NCBI GenBank assembly: GCA_964497615.1
Contig: CAZCEC010000002.1
Span: 124,001-188,000 of the forward strand
DNA: 64,000 bases
Origin: CAZCEC01 sp964497615
Lineage (GTDB): Bacteria > Chloroflexota > Anaerolineae > Anaerolineales > UBA6663
Reading direction: 5' to 3'
The number at the start of each line of letters is the position of its first letter. Position 1 is the stretch's first letter. The notes under the pieces are model-generated. The model did no database searches, was not told where the DNA came from, and saw only the letters and a list, made by a program, of their open reading frames with translations. This document shows, in pieces, positions 27,203 to 34,233 of the stretch. A program made the position numbers and the translations under genes.

Positions 27203-27266
27203 ATAAGGGGCATAAAGGGAATAAAGGGCATCGTCGCGCTCCCCATATGCCCTTTATGCCCCTTAT
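27203..27266. repeat. Nested perfect inverted repeats, intergenic
   Basis: ATAAGGGGCATAAAGGG (27203-27219) is perfectly inverted at 27250-27266. An inner pair, ATAAAGGGCAT at 27221-27231 and its complement at 27247-27257, is also perfect, so two alternative hairpins are possible. The element lies between the SCO1664-like stop and the next promoter. It has no U-tract, so it is not a classical terminator. Confidence 0.75.
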
Positions 27267-27276
27267 GTCCCTTGCC

Positions 27277-28104
27277 CTAGAGCGGCGGCCAGGGATAGTT
27301 GCGCCCTGGGCCCGGCTCGGGGAAGGCGCGGGCCTTCAGCAGGCGGTCGGCGCGGCGGCGCAGGGCGGACACTTCGGCAGGGGACAGCAGGCGGGCGTAG
27401 GCCTCGGCCAGCTCGGCGTCGTCGTCCAGGCGCTGGCGGAAGGCGCCCAGGTCGTCCAGCAATTCGGCGGGGATGGGCTGGCCGCCGAAGTCCCACACCA
27501 CCGTGCGCAGCTTGGGCTGGCTGTTGAAGCAGATGCCGTGGTCGATCAGCCACAGCTTGCCGGCCGTGTCCTTGATGATGTGGCCGCCCTTGCGGTCGGC
27601 GTTGTTGATCAGCAGGTCAAACAGCGCCACGCGCGGCAGCTCGGCCTTGTCTTCGTTGGAGAAGGTGAAGTAGTGGCAGTCGGGCTGGGCGTGAACGAAG
27701 TATTGCAGCGAGCCGGGGCCGTGCGGCCCGTCGGCGCGGTAGATAGTGGGCGGCACGAAGTCCCAGCTCAGGGCGTCGCTGGTGAGGTAGGCCGCCACCT
27801 CGCGCAGGGCCAGGGTGTCTTCGGGAAAGTCCCACAGGGGCTGCTCGCCGCGGGTGGGCTTATAGACGGCGTAGGCGGTGGCATCGCCGCGGGTGACCGT
27901 GGCCAGGAAGGTGTAGTTGGAGCCGTTGGGTAATAACCCTTCCAGCTCAAGCGTGCCTTCCTGGAGCAGGAGCAGCAGGTCGGCCAGGGTGATGGTGCGC
28001 GCGGCCGGGGCGGTCTCGGCCGCGGCCTCAGGCTCCGGCGGGGGCCGGCGGGGGCGCCGCGGGGCGGCGGGGCGGCGGGCGGGGCGGCTGCGCTCCGGGG
28101 GCAC
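27277..28104 (-). CDS. SCO1664 family (PI3/PI4-kinase-like fold) protein
   Basis: A 275-residue protein of the family defined by Streptomyces SCO1664. Family features visible are GSNYTFL near the N-terminal third, VYKPTRGEQPLWDFP, LSWDFVPPT, and DLLINNADRKGGH, which resembles a kinase catalytic loop. These proteins are distantly related to phosphatidylinositol 3/4-kinases, but no substrate is established here. The first 40 residues are Arg/Pro-rich. It is the last gene of a three-gene set with DUF3090 and a phosphomutase-like protein, an arrangement also known in Actinobacteria. Confidence 0.85.
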   Translation of the reverse strand: MPPERSRPARRPAAPRRPRRPPPEPEAAAETAPAARTITLADLLLLLQEGTLELEGLLPNGSNYTFLATVTRGDATAYAVYKPTRGEQPLWDFPEDTLALREVAAYLTSDALSWDFVPPTIYRADGPHGPGSLQYFVHAQPDCHYFTFSNEDKAELPRVALFDLLINNADRKGGHIIKDTAGKLWLIDHGICFNSQPKLRTVVWDFGGQPIPAELLDDLGAFRQRLDDDAELAEAYARLLSPAEVSALRRRADRLLKARAFPEPGPGRNYPWPPL

Positions 28105-28121
28105 AGGCGGGGGGCGGCGGG

Positions 28122-28649
28122 CTAGTGCTTGTGGCCGTTGCTGCGCGGGCAGAAGTGGCCCTCGGGGTCAATCGGCTGGCCGCAGTTGCCGCAGGTGGGG
28201 CGGCCCTGCTGGACGAGCTCCAGGCCATAAGCGCCCAGCGCCAGCATCTGATCGCGCGTGGCATAGAAGCGGGCCGAGTCGGCGTCGTCGGCGTCGGCGC
28301 CCTCGGCGACGATGCTCTGCGCCACGACCACCAGCAGGTCGCGGTCCTGGTCGTAGCCCAAGCCAAGCTGGCCCACGCGGAAGGCGGGGTCCACCGGCAC
28401 GCTGAGGGTCATTTGGGCCGGGCTGTAATCGGCGGAGGCCTGGGCCAGGTCGGGGAACTTCTCGTGCAGCTCTTCGACGAACTGCTCGATGCCGCGCGCC
28501 AGGGCCTCCACCTGCTGCTTCTCGACGATGAGGGTGACCACGGCCTGCTCGTCGGCGGCCTGCAAGTAGAAGACGCGCTTGCCGGGCTGGCCGATGAAGC
28601 CGGTGGTGATGCTGCGGACGGGATTGAGTTCGAACATGGCGCCTGGCAT
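28122..28649 (-). CDS. DUF3090 family protein
   Basis: A 175-residue protein. The N-terminus FELNPVRSITTGFIGQPGKR and the C-terminal zinc-like CGNCGQPIDPEGHFCPRSNGH region are characteristic of DUF3090. The biochemical function is unknown. The central YDQDRDLLVVVAQ segment is also typical. ATG at 28637 is an alternative start four codons later. It sits 17 bases before the SCO1664-like gene and 13 after the phosphomutase gene, all in one direction. Confidence 0.87.
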   Translation of the reverse strand: MPGAMFELNPVRSITTGFIGQPGKRVFYLQAADEQAVVTLIVEKQQVEALARGIEQFVEELHEKFPDLAQASADYSPAQMTLSVPVDPAFRVGQLGLGYDQDRDLLVVVAQSIVAEGADADDADSARFYATRDQMLALGAYGLELVQQGRPTCGNCGQPIDPEGHFCPRSNGHKH

Positions 28650-28662
28650 GGGAGTGGGGGAG

Positions 28663-29280
28663 TTAGCGCTTGAACGCCAACGGGCCGGTGTCGTTCAATT
28701 TTACCAAACTTGGCGCGCCGCGGCCCAGTGCCACCATCGTCACCGAGCCGGTGCTGATGTGAATGCGTTGGAACAGGTCGAGGGGCATGCCCAGGTAGTA
28801 GGCCACGGCCAGCTTGATGGGGTCGGAGTGGGCGAAGACGGCGACGATGTCCTTGGGGCGCGTGTGCGCCTGGGCGATCTCGTCGACCGTATCCACGAAG
28901 CGCACTTGCGCCTGCCGGAAGCTCTCGCCGCCGGGGAAGCGCATGGCCGAGGGCAGGCCCTGGACGACGCGCCACAGCTTGGTGCGGGCCAGCCGCTTGA
29001 GGCTCTTGCCCGTCCACTCGCCAAAGCCCACCTCGCCCAGCCCCGGCCGGACGATGGGGGTGAGGCCGCGGGCGGCGGCCAGCGGGGCGGCGGTCTCCTG
29101 GGCGCGCTCCAGCGGGCTGGTGTAGATGGCGGCCAGGGGCACGGGCTTGAGGCGCTCGGCCAGGGCCTGCGCCTGCTGGCGGCCGGCCTCGTTCAGGCCC
29201 ACGCCTTTGGTCCAGCCGGCCAGCTTGCCGGTGCGGGTGTATTCGTTTTCTCCGTGACGGATCAACAGAATCAGTGTCAT
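28663..29280 (-). CDS. Histidine phosphatase, MSMEG_4193-type putative phosphomutase
   Basis: A 205-residue histidine-phosphatase-superfamily protein. The phospho-accepting His is in LLIRHGENEY (His9). SPLERAQETA and the second catalytic His in VFAHSDPIK are present. The family adjacent to DUF3090 and SCO1664 is annotated as a putative phosphomutase, but the real reaction is not known. Transcription of the trio would start here, in the order phosphatase, DUF3090, SCO1664. Confidence 0.85.
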   Translation of the reverse strand: MTLILLIRHGENEYTRTGKLAGWTKGVGLNEAGRQQAQALAERLKPVPLAAIYTSPLERAQETAAPLAAARGLTPIVRPGLGEVGFGEWTGKSLKRLARTKLWRVVQGLPSAMRFPGGESFRQAQVRFVDTVDEIAQAHTRPKDIVAVFAHSDPIKLAVAYYLGMPLDLFQRIHISTGSVTMVALGRGAPSLVKLNDTGPLAFKR

Positions 29281-29289
29281 TGGTGGCGG

Positions 29290-29475
29290 TCAAGGTTCCG
29301 GCACTTCCAGGTCGCGGCAGATTTTGCGCGCCAGCTTGTCGGCGATCTCGGTGTGGCGCGGGACGCTCGAGGTGCGGCGGCGTTCCGGGTTCCAATAGAT
29401 CGTGTGGCGCGCACCTTCGCGGAGCAGTTGGCAGCCATGACGCTCCAAATGCCGCACCAGGTCACGGCGCTTCAT
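29290..29475 (-). CDS. hicA: HicA-type mRNA interferase toxin
   Basis: A 61-residue dsRBD-fold toxin. MKRRDLVRHLERHGCQLLR, then GARHTIYWNP with the catalytic His24, and SVPRHTEIADKLARKI are the HicA blocks. HicA cleaves mRNA until bound by HicB. It begins 6 bases after the hicB stop. The gene order is antitoxin first, the reverse of classical hicAB. Confidence 0.87.
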   Translation of the reverse strand: MKRRDLVRHLERHGCQLLREGARHTIYWNPERRRTSSVPRHTEIADKLARKICRDLEVPEP

Positions 29476-29481
29476 GATGGC

Positions 29482-29703
29482 CTACATCGAGACGATCAGG
29501 TCTTCGCGAATAACGTGCCTGCCTTCGGCATCACGCCGGGCGAACTCGCGATTGGCTTCCAGGATGAGTTGGGCCGCTTCCTGCAAGTTGGCCCGCGCCT
29601 CGTCCAGGGTGTGACCCTGCGTGTTGGCGCCTGGCAGTTCTTCGATGTAGCCGATCCACCAATCGCCCTCCTGCTCGAATACGGCAGTGAACTTACCCTG
29701 CAT
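29482..29703 (-). CDS. hicB: HicB-type antitoxin, short form
   Basis: A 73-residue partial RNase-H-like antitoxin (FTAVFEQEGDWWIGYIEELPG, then TQGHTLDEARANLQEA). It binds and blocks HicA. It ends soon after the core fold and lacks the C-terminal ribbon-helix-helix or HTH domain of long HicBs, so it should not bind DNA by itself through that domain. It is the first gene of the pair. Confidence 0.87.
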   Translation of the reverse strand: MQGKFTAVFEQEGDWWIGYIEELPGANTQGHTLDEARANLQEAAQLILEANREFARRDAEGRHVIREDLIVSM

Positions 29704-29739
29704 GGCGGCCTCCGCTGGGTGGCGAAATCTTTCGATCAG

Positions 29740-30243
29740 TTACCAGTGTTCGTAGTGTACCACGTCCGCTAACGGCTTACGGCCGCCGCGCTTGGGCGGG
29801 GATGGTTCCTCGGCGGCATAGCCAAACGAAATAGCGGCGCGGATGTGCCAGTCGGCGGGCACGCCCAGCAGTTGCTGCGCCTGCTCCGGCTCGTAGATCG
29901 TCGCCAGGCACGAGCCCACGCCCAACTCCCAGGCGGCGAGCTGCATGTACGCGGCGCTCTGGCCGGCGTCGAACATCACCGACCAGCGGCTGGCCGGGTC
30001 GGGCGTGGCGATGACGACAGCGGCGGCGGCGCCGGCCAGATGGCCGGCAAAGGTGCCCAGCGTGGAGAGGGTGTGCAGGGTCTCGCGCTGGCGCACGACG
30101 ATGAAGTGCCACGGCTGGCTGTTCTTGGAGCTTTGGGAGCGGCGCCCGGCGTTGACGATGGCGCTGAGCACGTCGTCGGGCAGGGGGCGGTCCTGGAACT
30201 GGCGGATGGCGCGCTTGTGGCGGATGGCATCGAGGACGTTCAT
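29740..30243 (-). CDS. Nitroreductase family flavoprotein
   Basis: A 167-residue FMN-dependent oxidoreductase-like protein. VLDAIRHKRAIRQFQDRP binds the FMN phosphate, SSKNSQPWHFIVV follows, and MQLAAWELGVGSC is the conserved helix. It is short for the family (usually 170-220). Its start ATG overlaps the abiEii stop (bases 30240-30243), so it is likely translated from the abiE mRNA. Its substrate is unknown. Confidence 0.85.
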   Translation of the reverse strand: MNVLDAIRHKRAIRQFQDRPLPDDVLSAIVNAGRRSQSSKNSQPWHFIVVRQRETLHTLSTLGTFAGHLAGAAAAVVIATPDPASRWSVMFDAGQSAAYMQLAAWELGVGSCLATIYEPEQAQQLLGVPADWHIRAAISFGYAAEEPSPPKRGGRKPLADVVHYEHW

Positions 30244-31055
30244 GGGGTCTCCTTCTCAGTGAGCAGGCGGCGGACGTTGTCCAACGTCAGCCAATCGAGG
30301 GCGGCGCTGGGTTCCAGGAACGGCTCCACATCCGCGCGGGCGGCGGACCAGTCGGCGGCTTCCAGGCGTTCCCGGATTGCGGCCGGCCAGCCGGCGGCGG
30401 TGAGGGGGGCTGCGTCCCAGCCGGATTGGCGCAGCGCATTGTTGAGCAGGACGAGATTGGGCGGCGGCCAGGCGCGGTCGCCGAGATACCACACCAGGTC
30501 ATACAGGTCGCGGCCTTTAAGGTAGGGGCGCTGGAGGATGGCGTGCAGCTTGCCGGCCAGCAGCGAGGCCGGGTCGTGGTGCTGAAGGTGGAGCACGACG
30601 TGGCGGCGCACCAGGGTGGTGGCCAGCCCGGCGCCGGCCGGCGGGCGGGTGTCCACCTCCAGCTTGATCGCCAGGACGGCGTTGCGGTGGGGCGAGAGAC
30701 TCAACTCATACAGCAGGCCGGGGAAGCGGACGAAGGCCTTGTGAACCACGGTGCGCTCACTCGCCTTCAGTTCCACCGCGTAGCCTTCGGCCGCGAGGCC
30801 GGCGCGGATCTGTTCGAGATAGCGGCCGAGGTCGTAGGTCTCAGACGTGCCTTCGAGCGCAAAGTCCAGGTCTTCGGAATAGCGCGCGGTGGCGTAGAGA
30901 AAGCGCAGGGCTGTGCCGCCATGGAAGGCCAGCCCCTGCATCGCGCCGGCCCGTTGGAGCGCTTCGAGCACGCGGGCCTGGAGATACTCGCGGGCCAGGT
31001 TGCGGCCCTGGTGTGGGTCCAGCGGGCGGACCAGGTCGGCCAGGTAGGCCTTCAT
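30240..31055 (-). CDS. abiEii: AbiEii-family nucleotidyltransferase toxin
   Basis: A 271-residue nucleotidyltransferase of the AbiEii/AbiGii family. FHGGTALRFLY carries the GG[S/T] motif at 46-48, and SEDLDFAL supplies the metal-binding Asp62 and Asp64. VLAIKLEVDTR and LLAGKLHAIL are conserved further on. Type IV toxin of the AbiE system, which stops growth (in phage defence, abortive infection). Related MenT-type toxins transfer nucleotides to tRNA ends; whether this one does is not visible. It overlaps abiEi (ATGA at 31052-31055) and the nitroreductase gene. Confidence 0.87.
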   Translation of the reverse strand: MKAYLADLVRPLDPHQGRNLAREYLQARVLEALQRAGAMQGLAFHGGTALRFLYATARYSEDLDFALEGTSETYDLGRYLEQIRAGLAAEGYAVELKASERTVVHKAFVRFPGLLYELSLSPHRNAVLAIKLEVDTRPPAGAGLATTLVRRHVVLHLQHHDPASLLAGKLHAILQRPYLKGRDLYDLVWYLGDRAWPPPNLVLLNNALRQSGWDAAPLTAAGWPAAIRERLEAADWSAARADVEPFLEPSAALDWLTLDNVRRLLTEKETP

Positions 31056-31693
31056 GGCGCGGCGAACTCGCTGGCATCGGCTTTGGCCAATTCGGCCAGG
31101 GCCGTGTAGGCGCGCAGCAGCTTGGGCGAGGCGAAGCGTTCGGCCTCGCGGCGCAGTTCGGGCAAGTCAAGCAGGTCCCAGTTTTGCAGGCGCAATTCGG
31201 CCAGGTAGGCGGGCGCGTCGCCGCCGGGAGTCAGGTACACCAGGTCGAGCAGGGCCTTGGCCGGCGTGGCCACGAACGCCCACTGGCCGGGGCTGACTTC
31301 CAGCCGCTGGTAGCCGCGCCGGTGGGCGGCCTGCAGGTGATGGTAAACGAAGCGGCCCAGCGGGGTGCGGTGGCGGCTGGGGCGCTGGCCGGTGATGCTG
31401 ACGGTGACGGGCACGGCCTCGGGGATGAGCCCGTGATGGGCCAGTGCGGATTGGGCGCTGACGTAGGAGGCGCGCACAAGCTGGTTGGCAACCACGAACG
31501 GGTGGGGTACGGCTTTCTGGTAGGGCGGGGCCAGGGCATACAGCCCGCGGCGGAGGCGCAGAATCTTGCCGGCGGCAGTCCAGCGCGAAAGCTGCAATTG
31601 GATTTGGCCAGGGTGAGCCTGCCCGGCCAGGAGCAGGCTCGATTCAAAGACCGGCAGATCACCCACCAGCCGCACCAAGCGGTCGAATTCCAT
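31052..31693 (-). CDS. abiEi: AbiEi-family antitoxin/transcriptional repressor
   Basis: A 213-residue protein. An N-terminal winged helix (LSRWTAAGKILRLRRGLYAL) is followed by the AbiEi C-terminal antitoxin domain (SAQSALAHHGLIPE, YQRLEVSPGQWAFVATPAKAL). AbiEi proteins counteract AbiEii without a stable complex and repress their own promoter by binding inverted repeats. The start ATG at 31693 lies inside a 23-base inverted repeat, in keeping with tight autorepression. There is no Shine-Dalgarno sequence. Confidence 0.87.
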   Translation of the reverse strand: MEFDRLVRLVGDLPVFESSLLLAGQAHPGQIQLQLSRWTAAGKILRLRRGLYALAPPYQKAVPHPFVVANQLVRASYVSAQSALAHHGLIPEAVPVTVSITGQRPSRHRTPLGRFVYHHLQAAHRRGYQRLEVSPGQWAFVATPAKALLDLVYLTPGGDAPAYLAELRLQNWDLLDLPELRREAERFASPKLLRAYTALAELAKADASEFAAP

Positions 31694-31735
31694 TGCATTA
31701 ACTTATCACGGATGATAAGTTATTGCAATGGAATT
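31686..31735 (-). promoter_or_regulatory. Putative AbiEi operator: 23-base inverted repeat
   Basis: Bases 31686-31708 and 31713-31735 are inverted copies with one mismatch, separated by 4 bases (CGGA on the + strand). The arms begin and end with AATTCCATTGCA / TGCAATGGAATT. The promoter-proximal arm covers the abiEi start codon. A possible minus-strand promoter, TTGCAA-N17-TAAGTT, lies within it. 23-base inverted repeats are the reported binding sites of AbiEi in the streptococcal system. Confidence 0.75.
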
Positions 31736-31781
31736 GTCTAGAACTCCGCGTGCTCTGCGGTGAATGGCGGCGACGCGGCGG

Positions 31782-33587
31782 CTATTCTGGCTCGACGGCC
31801 AGCACATCGTCGAAGCGGACTTCGACCGGCACCTGGTCCACGGCGTAGGCGAATAGGCCGATGTCGCCGGTGGTGTAGCTGGAGTCGCGCACGGAGGCGA
31901 TGGGCGTGCCGTCCACCGCCAGGGTGAGGGTGCCGTCGCGGGTGCACACGACTTCGATGCCGTACTCCGAGGCGCCGACGGGGATGACCGACGACTTGAG
32001 CCAGCGGCCGTTGGCGTCGGTGAGGTAGACCAGGCCGTCGCTGTCCACGCGGATGATGGCGTAGTAGCCGGCGGCGTCCACGCCCAGCATGTAGAAGGCG
32101 CTGGAGCTTTCGTGGTGGCAGACGACGCCAAAGGTGCCGTTGCCGCGGATGGGCCGCGCCGTCACCTGGATGCGGGCGTCGCGGATGCCGGACTGCCCGG
32201 CGATGCCCCACACGTAGTAACCCGTTTGCAGGACTTCAATCGCATACGTGCCGTCGTCATAGCCCTGGCTGTAGGTGTTGTCGCCGGCCACTTCCCAGCC
32301 GGTGCCGTCGTCGCTGAAGTCGTCCTGGAGGATGACCGCCGGGCCGGCGGTGGGCTCGGGCGTGTCGGTGGCGGGGCGCGGCGTGTTGGAGGGGGCCACG
32401 GTGGCGCCCAGCCCAAAGCGCGAGGTGGGGCTGGCTTCGAGGTCGGTGGTGGCGCCGGGCGGCGCGGTAAGGCTGGCGGTCGCGCGCACGTCCGGCGCGG
32501 TGGTGGGGGTGGCGCCGCTGAGGGCCGAGAGCGCGGCCGCGCCGAGGGCCACGCCCACGATGCCCAGCAGGCACAGCGCCAGCAGGCCGCCCACGCCCAG
32601 CGCCAGCGGCGAGGCCAGGCGGCGGCGCTGCACCGGCGGGCCGGGCGGGATGACGGGCAGCGGGCCGGAGGCGGGCGGCACGGGCGCGGACGGCAGCGGA
32701 TACGGCTCCAGCATGGTGGCTTGCTGGACCATGGGGCGGTTGGGCGGCGGGGCGGGGCGCTGCGCGGCGGGGCGCTGCGCCAGCAGGGCGGTGAGGTCCG
32801 CGGTCAGGGCGCCGGCCGAGGGGTAGCGGTCGTCGCGGCGCTTGGCCATGGCCTTGCTCAGGAGGGCCTCGGCGGCGGGGGGCAGGTCGGCGCGGGCGGC
32901 GCGCAGGCTGGGCACCGGCTCGGTGAGGTGGGCCATCGCCAGGGCGGTGGGGGTGGCGGCTGCGTAGGGCGGGCGGCCCACCAGCATGTGGTAGAGCATG
33001 GCGCCCAGGGCGTACACATCGCTGCGCGCATCCAGGTTCGGCTCGGCGCGGGCCTGCTCCGGGCTCATGTAATCGGGTGTGCCGATGAGGCCGGGGCGCG
33101 GGGCGGGGGTGTTGGTGTCGTTGAGGTGGGCGATGCCGAAGTCGGACAGGTACGGGTTGCCGTCCAGGTCGAACAGGATGTTGCTGGGCTTGATGTCGCG
33201 GTGGACGATGCCCTTGCTGTGGGCGCGGTCGAGCGCGGGGGCCAGCTCGGTGTAGATGCGCACGCACTCGGCCAGGGGCAGCGGGCCGGCGGTGAGGCGG
33301 TCGGCCAGGGTGCCGCCGGGCATCAGGCGCATGACGATGAAGGGCTGGCCGGCTTCGTGCCCGTAGTCGTAGACCGGGACGATGGCGGGATGCTCGAGGG
33401 CGGCGATCAGGCGGGCTTCGCGGTCGAAGCGGGCGCGGAAGTTCTGGTCCGGCACGAACTGCGCCGGCAGGACTTTGACGGCGACTTCGCGCTCGAAGGC
33501 GGGGTCGTAGGCGCGGTAGACGGTGGCCATGCCGCCGCGGCCCAGTTCGTATTTGATGCGGTAACGGCCGATGAGTTCGGGTGCCAT
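31782..33587 (-). CDS. Membrane Ser/Thr protein kinase with extracytoplasmic sensor domain
   Basis: A 601-residue PknB-type kinase. The glycine loop GRGGMATVY is at 16-24, Lys38 is the ATP lysine, HRDIKPSN (catalytic Asp131) and DFG at 149-151 follow, and TPDYMSPEQ is the activation-segment end. A Pro-rich linker leads to one membrane helix (about 326-350). A Thr/Pro-rich stalk and a C-terminal beta-sandwich-like domain follow (about 415-600, ILQDDFSDDGTGWEV to FDDVLAVEPE), of the concanavalin-like type found after Chloroflexota kinases in place of PASTA repeats. The outer domain may sense a glycan. A TATAAT box at 33626-33631 gives a leader of about 32 bases. Confidence 0.9.
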   Translation of the reverse strand: MAPELIGRYRIKYELGRGGMATVYRAYDPAFEREVAVKVLPAQFVPDQNFRARFDREARLIAALEHPAIVPVYDYGHEAGQPFIVMRLMPGGTLADRLTAGPLPLAECVRIYTELAPALDRAHSKGIVHRDIKPSNILFDLDGNPYLSDFGIAHLNDTNTPAPRPGLIGTPDYMSPEQARAEPNLDARSDVYALGAMLYHMLVGRPPYAAATPTALAMAHLTEPVPSLRAARADLPPAAEALLSKAMAKRRDDRYPSAGALTADLTALLAQRPAAQRPAPPPNRPMVQQATMLEPYPLPSAPVPPASGPLPVIPPGPPVQRRRLASPLALGVGGLLALCLLGIVGVALGAAALSALSGATPTTAPDVRATASLTAPPGATTDLEASPTSRFGLGATVAPSNTPRPATDTPEPTAGPAVILQDDFSDDGTGWEVAGDNTYSQGYDDGTYAIEVLQTGYYVWGIAGQSGIRDARIQVTARPIRGNGTFGVVCHHESSSAFYMLGVDAAGYYAIIRVDSDGLVYLTDANGRWLKSSVIPVGASEYGIEVVCTRDGTLTLAVDGTPIASVRDSSYTTGDIGLFAYAVDQVPVEVRFDDVLAVEPE

Positions 33588-33700
33588 GGATGAACGCGGC
33601 GGCGCAGTGCGCCGGCCCGCCCGTGATTATAAACGGGGTTGGGAATTATGGTATTCTGTGCGGAGACCGGCATAGCCCCGATGTGACGCGGGAGAAACGC

Positions 33701-33949
33701 ATGACTACTTACTCGGTACCTGCCATCTACAAAGACGGTGTGCTTCGACCCCAGACTAAACTGGACCTCCCCGAAGACACACCCGTTCAGCTTGAAGTGA
33801 CGCCGCTCACGGTGCAGGCAGCTTCCGGGCCGCTCTATGGCGCCTTTCCAGCACTAGCGTCCATGACCGAAAAGGACTTGACGGTCGCCAAGCAGGCTTG
33901 GGACCGCAGTCTCGACGCACAGGCCGACATCCTCAGCGCCACAGACTAG
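33701..33949 (+). CDS. DUF104/AF2212-like antitoxin
   Basis: An 82-residue protein. The N-terminus (YSVPAIYKDGVLRPQTKLDL, then PEDTPVQLEV) is the DUF104 beta domain seen in antitoxins paired with PIN-domain RNases. The C-terminal half is the likely toxin-binding tail. The ATG at 33701 is preceded by GGGAG. A TATTCT -10 box lies at 33652-33657. The next reading frame starts one base after the stop and is a damaged PIN gene, so this antitoxin has no functional local partner. Confidence 0.75.
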   Translation: MTTYSVPAIYKDGVLRPQTKLDLPEDTPVQLEVTPLTVQAASGPLYGAFPALASMTEKDLTVAKQAWDRSLDAQADILSATD

Positions 33950-33950
33950 G

Positions 33951-34204
33951 ATGGAGCGCTACGTTGCGGATACGCACGCGCTCGTCTGGTATCTGGGCGG
34001 ATCATCGCGCCTGAGCCAGCCGGCTCGCGAGGCGTTGGATAGCGTTGGGGACGGCCGCAACGAAGTCATTGTGCCTGCCATTTGGCTCAACTCCCTGATA
34101 TGCACGACCGCTTGATCGTGGCTGAAGCGCAGACGCTCCAGGCAACCGTCATCACACGCGACGAGGCGATTGCCGAATCCGGCCTCGTACCGACGCTCTG
34201 GTAG
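33951..34204 (+). pseudogene. VapC/PIN-domain toxin remnant with internal deletion and frameshift
   Basis: From ATG 33951 the frame encodes a good PIN N-terminus (MERYVADTHALVWYLGGSS, with the first catalytic Asp7), running to VIVPAI, then nonsense and a TGA at 34113. A second frame from 34091 resumes with the PIN C-terminus (LPDMHDRLIVAEAQTLQ and TRDEAIAESGLVPTLW) and stops at 34204. About 40-55 middle residues, including the conserved Glu, are missing, and the two halves are out of frame. Inactive as read here. Confidence 0.85.
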
Positions 34205-34233
34205 GCCACGGCGATTTCCTTATCGATCCGAAG

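Noticed and set aside
32112..33593. Plus-strand frame of about 490 codons opposite the Ser/Thr kinase
   Set aside because: The kinase motifs on the minus strand are unambiguous. The opposite frame is a Gly/Val/Ala-rich shadow.
29290..34204. Toxin-antitoxin cluster considered as a phage-defence island
   Set aside because: Only small addiction-type modules are present. There is no integrase, restriction system or other defence gene next to them, so the term is not justified.
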